Below, one piece after another: positions 56,630 through 62,659 of a stretch of DNA of 62,659 nt. Position numbers and translations under genes: made by a program. Numbering within the stretch: the stretch's first letter is position 1; each line of letters begins with the position of its first letter. Below the pieces are notes generated by a model. The model was not told the origin of the DNA. It worked only from the letters and a program-made list of their open reading frames with translations, and did not search any database. This stretch comes from Suillus spraguei (lineage: Eukaryota; Basidiomycota; Agaricomycetes; Boletales; Suillaceae): positions 1-62,659 of the forward strand of contig JABCPU010000388.1 of assembly GCA_016800925.1 (NCBI GenBank), given 5' to 3'.

Positions 56630-59600
56630 TCTATAGAAGGAGTGACTGAGTGAGTGACAAGAGTTGGACAGAGGCGAGTCGACAAGTAGAGTCGTCAGAC
56701 GGGCAATCTTGGGGTGAAGTCAGGGTCTTACCCTAAAATTGAAGTAATATGCACAATACGTACATATGTTCGTAATTCACTTGGGTTCGAGATGAGCTTC
56801 TAGTGAGAGATCGGAATCTGACTTGATGGGCGTCTGCAATGATATTCTTGAACTTAAGCAGGCCTAATTCAGGCTGCGGCTCTTGTGAGCACCACGGCCA
56901 CTTGGTAGGAAACTCAGTGGATTGAATAAATGGTTGAACACAACGTGAGCGACGTGTATGAAGAGGCAGGCCACGAAATTGGTCGATGGGCCGTTGAATT
57001 GATCGACGCGAACAGTCGTCAACCTAAAACACGAGGCCGGTTGGTCGCCCTGCAGTGACCTCACTTACAGCAAAGGTCAAGACCTCCAGCACCGCTCGGC
57101 GTATAAGGTTATGTAAGCACCTTGCGTCTCCCGCGGCGGTTATTAGAGGTCAAGTACCGCACGAAGCCCCATCGCGCTGCCTCTACCGTAGCCTCGAAAG
57201 TCGAAACCTCACGCTAAATCAGACCTCCACGCCAGGGTATGAGGTCCTCCCGCCACTTGTTGCTTTCATCAGGAAAATATCGGAGTGTTTTAAATTAACC
57301 TTATTCTATTTTGTAAATCTCACAGAAAATGATTCTAAGGACTCCTTAATACAAGCAAATTTCGTCACTCTCCAACTAAGGAAGATAATAAACACTTAAG
57401 ATAAGGAGATATAAGAAAATTTTATTTATGTGAGGAAGAAAATAAGTGACACATGTCCATGTTCAGTTTTTGAGGCTCATCCAGTCACACTTCACCGAAG
57501 TATCCCGAGGTGGATAATGAGTTCGCCGAAGGGAAGGCGGGCTTCTACAAAGAAGGACGATGGCTATACAAGGGGTGGCGTGGGCGCCAGACGCACACAT
57601 GTAGTTGCACTCACTGGAGAAGCGAAAGTGACAGACGTACGGTAGAGTTTGGTGAGGTGCCTGCATTGATGAAACTTGACTTGAGTAAGTATCGGCAAAG
57701 AGATGAGTGATGAACAACCTGCGTTGTATGTTGAATCTGGGTGGTAACTTTGGTGGCGTTATCAGAAAGTTGCTATATATGTACTACTCGACCCGGTCCT
57801 AACTCGAGGTCTTGTCATTACGTCTTTACACGTACTATACCTCAGGTTTGTAGTTCAAGTTTTCAGGGGTAACAGAGCATATATTACTTGAGAGTTGATT
57901 GGTCGTAATAAATCCAGCACAAGCCGACCCCAGACTCGGAGCACAATAAACACCTTCTAGTACCCCGGTAACAGGTGTCATCAACGACTCTTAGTTCTCC
58001 GGTCTCTGTCAGTTTAATTTTCACTTTACCTGTCTTACTAGCCCTGCTCTAATTAGATTGATCCTAGTACTCTGTTGGGCGCACAAAAATGAACAGGAAC
58101 CTTTCGAAAATTTCAACGTACGGCGTACGTACCAAATTTTTCTCGTTATCAATGACTCAGAGCTTGTGTACTATGATAGATATTGAATCATATCCTCCGA
58201 GGATACTTTTGTTCGGAACTCGTTTACGATCAAGTTCGACCCGAATTGGTATGAAAGGCTTTAACCTGGATCGTACTCATCTTTATATATAGCTTGCATT
58301 TCGACAGATTTGTATTAGACCATGTCTTTGTCTTCTCCTACTAGCCCTGATTACATTCCTCGAAGATTAATAGCTATATTTTTAGTGTTACAATTATTTG
58401 AAGGATACACGTTGGTCTCAAGGCTGATGTGGTTGACTGTCAGTGACCTGTGTCAGTAATGTTTGGACACTGCGGCAATGTGCTCCCAGACTTCCGAGTC
58501 GCCGTACCCTCGGCCTTGAACATAATCTTCACTGGTGAGTGTGCAGACGATCAGTTTTGATATATTACATTAATTACACTGCTGAATGATCTTCTTTGTC
58601 TATCATGAAGACGCTCGTGACACATTCCTGCAGTAGAACACTATCGCCCGATCTTCTTGACGGGAATGAAATGCGATTCTTGCACCAAGCCTTATGGTGA
58701 TTGGACGTCTTGACCATGACGAATAAAGCTACAAGCGTTTCAGACGACCATATCGCTTGTCGAACCATCATTTCAAATGGTCACCATATCGTAACGGCGT
58801 TCGGTCGCGCCAGTCCCCGATTCCGTGCGATTGTTTGGCTCGTTCGAGTTCTATATCGACTTCGACAGAACAATAGCCGTGTATTCGCCCCATCTACAGA
58901 AATTGCGATAAGTTTTAGGCGCGCCAAGTACGAAAAGATTTTTTTCACCACTGAACTTGAACGTCCAACATTGCCTGCTGCTCAAGATACTGTCCGTCGT
59001 TGTCCTGGGTGGTTTGGCTGGATTGAACCAAGCTCGAAGTGGGAGGCGAGCAGCTGAACCCGCTAGGTGAGCGGGACACCGGTCGCGATTTTGGTCGTAT
59101 CAGACTTGGACGGGAACGTTAATCAAATTGTAATCAACTAAGATTAGATGTGAGTCGGATATGACTATATAACTGCGTGACAACTCGGAAATGTAACGAG
59201 AAGCCCAGAACAAATTAGATCTTCAAGTTATATGAAGCCTTAAGGGGATCCAAAGCGGGTGAGAGTAAAAGAAAGTGAATCGGAAGTGAGAACGATTGTG
59301 AACAAGTTCGAGCAACTGTTCAAGCTCGTGGAGGAGATGAAGCGGGGATAGGCGAGCTGGATGCAGTGGGCGCCGGTACCGGAAATATCCGCATGGCTCT
59401 GTTTTCAGGCCTGAACATTCAATCAGTCGCAGTGATCACTGACCGAACTTGAGACTACTAGCTGGCAAATATAGATTTTACGATGTAGATTTCGTAACAC
59501 CGAGCTGAACAGAACCATAATGTGGGCTACAATATTCGGTGTTGCTTGCCAAAGTGAAGGTCGAGGAGGTCACATACATAATGGGTGAGTCTCTATTGTC

Positions 59601-61784
59601 TTGTTGGTCGCGGGCCGAACCTCTATGACCAACGATATCAGACAGTTATAAACCGACGCGGAAGGTCATTGCATGTGGGTTCCATCCGATTATCCACGGT
59701 TCGCGGTTTGTGCTACACGGTGGTGCCCCAACAGACAACGTGAGATGGGCATGTGACCATGAAATCTTATCTTAGTACGTGAGGTAACTGAGTACTGAGG
59801 TTTCACCTGAATTGTGCATGTAACTTGCAGTGAAGGACTGTAGACTACTAAACACCCACGGACGTCAGGATCTGACGTACACTTCTGCCCCATATTCCAA
59901 GACTGAATACCCACTACATCAAGGTAGCGGAAATTCAGACTCCTCAGAGCGTAGTGTGGTGAGAAAACGAATCACAAAGCCGAGAATTTCGATATCGAAG
60001 TATCAGTGGCGATGTGGTACTGATAGAGATAGAAGAGGAAATCGAGCACAGAAATCAGATTATCACCGGGACTTGAGAGTCTGAAAGGAATCAGATGAGG
60101 TGATCAGTCCTTTTTGACAATGTTAGAAGTGTACTCACTGGAGGGGTTCAGGAATGCCTGGAGACTACATGAGTAGCGGTCTCGACTGCTTCCAGAGTTG
60201 ATGTCAGAGCAAGATAGCGTGCATCAGAGAGAAGTCAGACATTTCATTAAAGACGACACTAGAACTGAGTTTCTAGATAGTGTCCAAATCTGCGATTTTG
60301 ATTCTCTCTGCACTACTGGCAATCAGATATCGTTGCGCAAGTTCCAGTATTGTTTTGATAGGTATAGATTCGTTAAAATGAGCATGGAGTGTCTTAGGGA
60401 GTGACTCCGAGTGAGTGCTTGAGCAGCTGTCAGACGTGTCAGCTAGAGTCGTTCGGAGACACTACTCATACCTCCAGGCAGCTGATGGGGCAGCACAGCT
60501 CACAGAAAATTGGCAAGAGTACTCGAAGATATGTCTGTAGATCATTGGGACATTACCGGTTATGTAAGGATCATGTATCCTCTACGCCCCGACCAAAGCT
60601 TCAAACCTTAAACGCTCGATGCGTTCGAGACCGTCCACGTGACTCTCGGATGCGAAAAGCGTCACCTTTCGTATCCGAGTCACGCGGATACATCCTTTCT
60701 TTTACCTTATTACTCTCCAATCCACATGCTTCCAGTCCTCTGTCTACATTCAGTCCTTCTCCCTCGTTGCTGACACATTATTTTCAAGTCTCCGCTGATG
60801 ACACTACAGCCTCGTTATCCTGTCAAAAACTAACACACTCGATCTTCGCGCCCTCTTTATTTTCTATGGCGCGTCCACGACGAAACCTTATAATTTTCCG
60901 TATATCTAGCTCATATACACTCTGGTATCTACAGCGAATTCTACCTTAAAGATTCCCGCTCAAAAGCACCTTAGAGAAAGCCTAGACCTGCGCACGCCAC
61001 CGATAACAATATGTTCCTATCTATCATCGCTCACTCCATATCTCTTCTCACTCTCTCGTTCACAATTCCCTGCCAAACTCACAAGTAGCCTTACAGTTAC
61101 CATTTCCAACAAATGTGTATGATACTTAATGCTCTACGTTGCTGACGCAGCCCATGACGCATCACCTTTCAATGACACATCTTACCTACTAGATCGCTGA
61201 TTGGACACTGTGTACGATACTGATCCATATATATAACTCCATCTACCTGTACTTGAGGATCATCTTGTTACTGCTTTCTCGCTCACCCACTTATCGCTGT
61301 GGCTGCTAGTGTTGCTGTCGGCGCGACGAGCTTTGCTTCAAGTTATGTTTTGAACCTAAGATCTATACAAAATACGCCAAATATGGGTGGGGCACGGTAA
61401 GACTCATTACATCACTACTGTATGTACACCTATCTTTATCGTATTTGTCGATTTTCAGACTCAGGCTGTACTTGCCACTCGCAGGGAATTCAGCGACAAC
61501 GGCCATCATTTGAGAATTGACTGAGTTTTGACCCAGGGTTCAAATCAGAATTCGAAGACCAGATAATAACTTTTGAATGGAATTGGAGCTTGAGTGAGGA
61601 CCTACATGTTGATCAATCCTGCATGAGACTCGACTATGATTGCGACAGAGCGTTGACTATACAAATAGTACTTGGACCAGCCAAGTGATATTCCAAGTGC
61701 GAACAAAAACGCTGGTATGATATTGTGAACGGGTACCAGTACAAGGCTATCACATTCTAATTTCTATCTCCTCTCTGGACCGCC
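56630..61784. other. Long stretch without a convincing gene
   Basis: Only short ORFs. The longest with an in-frame ATG is about 58716-59057 on the plus strand (FGRASPRFRAIVWLVRVLYR), which has no known family and could be chance. The ORFs at 57055-57399 and 60401-60949 have no motif either. A diverged repeat lies at 60635-61080. Promoter and terminator signals of the flanking genes could not be picked out. Confidence 0.4.
60635..61080. repeat. Diverged dispersed repeat, copy 2
   Basis: Partner of 48440-48830, same orientation, recognised by an ordered series of short matches. No terminal repeats or target duplication could be fixed. Confidence 0.4.
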
Positions 61785-62654
61785 TTATCTGCGATCTTGT
61801 GCGACTGCTTCCTCTGATTCTCTCTGTCGAGCTGCTGCCAATCTCTCATCTTCCTGTCGTTGGGGCAACTTTGACCATGGCTTAGATTGAAGTTCTTTCA
61901 CATCTATAATCGCGAGCTGCTTCTCCAACATACCGCAGAGGTTAAGACCATGACGCGCGAGGCGTGGTAGAATGGATACGAACCTGGAAAGGGTCTTTGA
62001 TGTCATAATGTCGCACATTGCGTTCCATGACATAAATTTGCTATATTGCTGGTGAGCTCCTTCATAAATGGTGAACAGAAGAAGCACACACATTGTTCGT
62101 CTTCCACGCCATCGTGACTGCACCAAGTGTGCCATCAACAACCAGTCCAAAGATGGGTTGGTCTGTGATTCCGAGTTCCGAAAGGAAGGTAACCGCCGAA
62201 ACCAGGTAAGTCTTCATTTGGTTCATGGAAGTCGAAATTGCGGACTCGTCCCTCTTTTTGTACTTGGCCAACAACACTGGGAGTAGTAGGTCCTGTCGAC
62301 TAGGTTCGTCATGGGGTGTACCTTTGGAAAGTTTTGTTTCTTTTGTCTGTGCTGCTTGATCGCCATCAGGATGATAAAGAAACGGATTGTGTAACTGATT
62401 TTGATCGATTTTTCTGATTCCGATGCACGAGAAGAGGAGACCTCAAGTGATCTACCAGAAGTGGTTGTTGGGCGGTGACTAATGTGCATTTCAATTTGGC
62501 GTGGAGTTTCCCCCATACTCGTGTCAAGCACATCCAGCTTTGGATCTTGGACTAGCATGAAAGATTTCAGAATTTTCTTTCTCCTCGACACCACTATGCG
62601 CTGAAACATCGCAGGAGCAATTACAGAACATGGAATGACAAGGATGGCAATCAC
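61785..62654 (-). pseudogene. Frame-broken gene, possibly PD-(D/E)XK-like, open to the right edge
   Basis: Stop TAA at 61785-61787. Reading from the right edge: a Ser-rich segment (TSMGETPRQIEMHISHR); a frame change in a run of five A near 62415; then GTPHDEPSRQ, LLLPVLLAKYKK and NQMKTYLVSAVTFLSELG, then IFGLVVDGTLGAVTMAWK. A GTGTGT..ATAG intron near 62098-62050 leads to IYVMERNVRHYDIKDPFQ. Then a frame change near 61985 leads to FVSILPRLARHG and a Gln/Glu/Arg-rich tail. The E..(A)xYKK pattern with the following helix resembles fungal nuclease-like domains of the PD-(D/E)XK fold, but this is recall-based. The 5' end is outside the window. Confidence 0.45.
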
Positions 62655-62659
62655 ATTTT

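Noticed and set aside
58716..59057. Single-exon ORF of about 113 codons
   Set aside because: No motif and no supporting neighbours; kept only as a remark in the gene-poor stretch.

Overview
The window looks like a repeat-rich stretch of a basidiomycete (Agaricomycetes) genome, most likely of the Boletales type. The reasons are introns of about 45-70 nt with GT-AG ends, a HET-domain protein with TPR repeats, caspase-like CHAT proteins, a STAND gene with WD40 repeats, clustered fungal P450s, and Ty1/copia, Ty3/gypsy and Helitron elements of fungal type. The taxonomic call rests on recalled family resemblance, not on a search.

Layout. 1-4.3 kb holds the end of an unknown ORF and a head-to-head pair of lineage-specific genes: a minus-strand YLGPDD-repeat protein and a plus-strand Cys-cluster/coiled-coil protein with broken frames. 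4.3-7.0 kb is non-coding satellite-like DNA built from CCGG-rich and GGCCCACCCGT-rich units. 7.0-15.5 kb carries a gypsy chromodomain remnant, a solo LTR, a CHAT pseudogene joined to an antisense P450 fragment, and a copia element (9129-14342) inserted in that fragment. 17.0-19.6 kb is a STAND gene whose NACHT part is gone. 20.2-21.8 kb is a second CHAT pseudogene. 22.3-26.8 kb is the best-preserved coding block: a ricin-B-type lectin with two tandem copies of the same exon set, followed 19 bp later by, or fused to, a TPR-HET protein. 27.4-30.9 kb is a third CHAT pseudogene followed by an inverted P450 pseudogene. 33.0-45.4 kb is one young copia element broken up by three later events: a 1.6-kb solo LTR, a hairpin-bounded Helitron block and a 0.77-kb solo LTR. 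45.6-52.3 kb is a duplicated pair of P450 genes on the minus strand. 54.1-56.6 kb is a Ser/Pro-rich unknown gene, and the right edge holds a frame-broken, possibly PD-(D/E)XK-like gene.

How it fits together. The 8-29 kb part is an island of fungal self/non-self and cell-death type genes (STAND, CHAT, lectin, HET), of which only the lectin and TPR-HET genes look intact. P450 copies lie on both sides, and the CHAT(+)/P450(-) arrangement occurs twice, which shows local segmental duplication. Most other genes are decaying. Premature stops in the transposons can all be explained by C:G to T:A changes, while several host-type genes are broken by single-base slips in short homopolymers.

Limits. All intron borders and family names were assigned by eye. 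No database search was possible, and P450 subfamily names, lectin specificity and the nature of the unknown genes remain open.
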